DNA from: Candidatus Caldilinea saccharophila
GTDB taxonomy: Bacteria; Chloroflexota; Anaerolineae; Caldilineales; Caldilineaceae
Assembly (NCBI GenBank): GCA_016710365.1
Contig: JADJVW010000031.1
Location: forward strand, 1 to 64,000
Direction: 5' to 3'
Length of the DNA: 64,000 nucleotides
A model generated the notes under the pieces. The model was not told the origin of the DNA. It saw nothing but the letters and a program-made list of their open reading frames with translations, and did not search any database. This document shows positions 61,675-64,000 of this stretch, in pieces (position 1 is the stretch's first letter; each line of letters opens with the position of its first letter). A program made the position numbers and the translations under genes.

Positions 61675-61874
61675 TGTAATTGTCGATACCTCGATCGTAC
61701 CCAGGCACTGCAAAACTGGCGCCTTTTCTGCCCGAAAGTATACGCCACCTTCACAAGAATCGCTACATGATTAGTCGCTTATCAGCCGCGCACTTCGACA
61801 TAATTCAATGTGAGATTCTGCACTATAAGCGGATGAAATCCGTGAAAATCCGCCCGGACTATGTTATCCGCGTG

Positions 61875-62666
61875 CTATCGCGCGCCGCACGCCTGCAGCG
61901 ATGCCTGCATGTGGCCGCGCGATTCGGCGGCGATCACGCAGCACTGCTCGACGCTGTACTCCTTCGCGCCGATGATCTCCAGGTCGAGCGGGCCGGTGTA
62001 GCCACGCTCATGCAGCACGCGAATATAACCGACCAGATCGATGTCGCCGCGACCGTTGGCCTGATCCTCCGGCTTGCCCGGCCTGTTGACGCCCCCTTGC
62101 AATCGCGGATGCGCACATGTTTGACGCACCGATCACCGCCGCAATTGCTTCCACCGATTTCATTGGCGCGGTGGATGTGCGACGGATCCATGTCCACGCC
62201 AGCGTCGGCGAGGTGATCGCCTCCATCATGCGCAAGGTCGTCGGCGTGTTATAGACGGCCTGCCCCACGTGCGCCTTGACGCAGAGCGTGACGCCATAGC
62301 GCTGCGCCATGTCGCCAGCGCTTCAACTCGTCCATCGCCTGCACAAAGCTGGCCTCGTCGTCCGACTTGCCGCCCGGCCTGCAGTTGATGAGCGGCGCGT
62401 CCAGCTCAGCCGCAGCCTGCATGGGCCTGCTCCATTTTGGCGGCGTCGCGCGAGGGCTGCTTGATCGCCAGCAGCGCCAGCCCGTAGCTCTTGGCGAGCT
62501 GCTTGATGTCGGGCGCCAGCTCGCGCCAGCGCTCCAGCACTAAATGTTCGCTCATGCCGTCGATAGCGGAGAGTTCGATGCCGTCATAACCGGCCATCGC
62601 CAGATAGCGGAAAGCGGTTTCCAGTGGATAGCCGCCAAAGAGAACAGAATTTGCACCGAGTTTCAT
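61875..62666 (-). CDS. Sugar phosphate isomerase/epimerase, several frameshifts
   Basis: Starts MKLGANSVLFGGYPLETAFRYLAMAGYDGIELSAIDG and runs cleanly to about 62420. Then pieces in other frames continue: CRPGGKSDDEASFVQAMDEL, YGVTLCVKAHVGQAVYNTPTTLRMMEAI, DMDPSHIHRANE, and finally GRGDIDLVGYIRVLHERGYTGPLDLEIIGAKEY to the stop at 61875. Together these follow the AP_endonuc_2 TIM-barrel fold in order. At least four indels are needed. It lies downstream of the Gfo/Idh/MocA gene, a common pairing in inositol or other sugar catabolism. Confidence 0.75.
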
Positions 62667-62716
62667 TGATGGTTCCTCGTCTTTCCAAGAAAAAGTGTCA
62701 GGACTTAGCTATTCAA

Positions 62717-62757
62717 TCGACCACGGATTAGACGGATTAGGCGGATGGGCACGGATT
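62717..62757 (+). repeat. CGGATT-type short-period intergenic repeat
   Basis: ACGGATTAGACGGATTAGGC followed by GGATGGGCACGGATTTCATCC. Same type as the run at 53594-53645. Confidence 0.55.
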
Positions 62758-62795
62758 TCATCCAAAAAGTAGTTGTCTGACCCGTTTTTTTTCTG

Positions 62796-62930
62796 GGTCA
62801 ACCGGATCTCTTGTGGTTACGTGTCGGGGACGGGCTTGCGGTGCTTCGGTCGAGCAGACAACGATCAGCCCGTCCCCGGCACGTAAGACCCGACCCCATC
62901 AATTCCGGTTGAGCCTCTTTTTTCTGCGCT
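62796..62930. repeat. Long imperfect hairpin between a sugar isomerase and an oxidoreductase gene
   Basis: An inner stem TTACGTGTCGGGGACGGGCT (62817-62836) pairs with 62867-62886 with one mismatch around a 30-nt loop that itself holds a TGCT/AGCA hairpin. An outer stem GGGTCAACCGGA (62795-62806) pairs with TCCGGTTGAGCC (62904-62915) at 11 of 12 positions. A T-run follows on the plus strand. It could be a terminator, structured RNA or a small mobile element remnant. Confidence 0.65.
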
Positions 62931-62946
62931 TTATCTCCGGTTTGGC

Positions 62947-63939
<993 letters not shown>

Positions 63940-64000
63940 TTGATTTCCTCCCAATCATTTTGGGGCGAGGGGCGAATTGCGAGGGGCGACCCGCCGGCTG

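Overview
The window is GC-rich (by eye, low to mid 60s % GC) bacterial chromosome. I infer a Chloroflexota member (Anaerolineae/Caldilineae-like). The reasons are RNase J, an H+-pyrophosphatase of the K-containing (potassium-independent) type, many GT-C membrane glycosyltransferases, a secreted protein with a VFLPLV segment of the kind I associate with that phylum, and abundant degenerate intergenic repeats. The taxon is inference, not a search result.

Layout. 1-8.4 kb (minus strand): an oligopeptide ABC operon oppBCDF-oppA, then a LacI-type regulator and an Xaa-Pro aminopeptidase cut by the window edge. A strong promoter with an overlapping palindromic LacI-type operator lies upstream of oppB. 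8.5-15.2 kb (plus): transposase remnant, family-4 uracil-DNA glycosylase, RNase J, a Cys/His-rich protein, a perfect 44-bp palindrome, and the H+-pyrophosphatase. 15.2-19.8 kb: lipid glycosyltransferase, methyltransferase, metallophosphoesterase, and a solitary ParA-like ATPase that looks leaderless. 19.8-34.6 kb: five large GT-C membrane glycosyltransferases, four of them sharing a C-terminal beta-rich domain, interrupted by an AT-rich decayed restriction-modification locus and an aldo/keto reductase. Tandem 14- and 15-bp repeats sit at gene starts and inside one gene. 34.6-45.7 kb: small envelope-type proteins, a two-component system, arsM with an operator-like palindrome in its promoter, homocysteine methyltransferase, an ABC-2 exporter, a GNAT, an M29 aminopeptidase and a hydrolase. 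46.1-52.7 kb (plus): a hydrolase, then folB-folK-folE2-SDR, a secreted protein, a tocopherol-cyclase-like protein and an FAD oxidoreductase. 52.7-54 kb: gene remnants. 54-64 kb (minus): an orphan peptide-binding lipoprotein, two extracytoplasmic proteins and a partial duplicate, an NB-ARC/TPR/LuxR regulator, a sugar isomerase and a Gfo/Idh/MocA dehydrogenase.

A caution applies throughout. About twenty otherwise well-conserved genes carry single-base frameshifts, some of them compensating pairs. The density and the kind of genes hit (folE2, a response regulator, ABC ATPases) point to indel errors in the sequence more than to real decay. True decay is better supported for the restriction-modification locus, the transposase fragment and the 52.7-53.5 kb remnants. 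For frameshifted genes I give the whole gene span and say where the frame changes.
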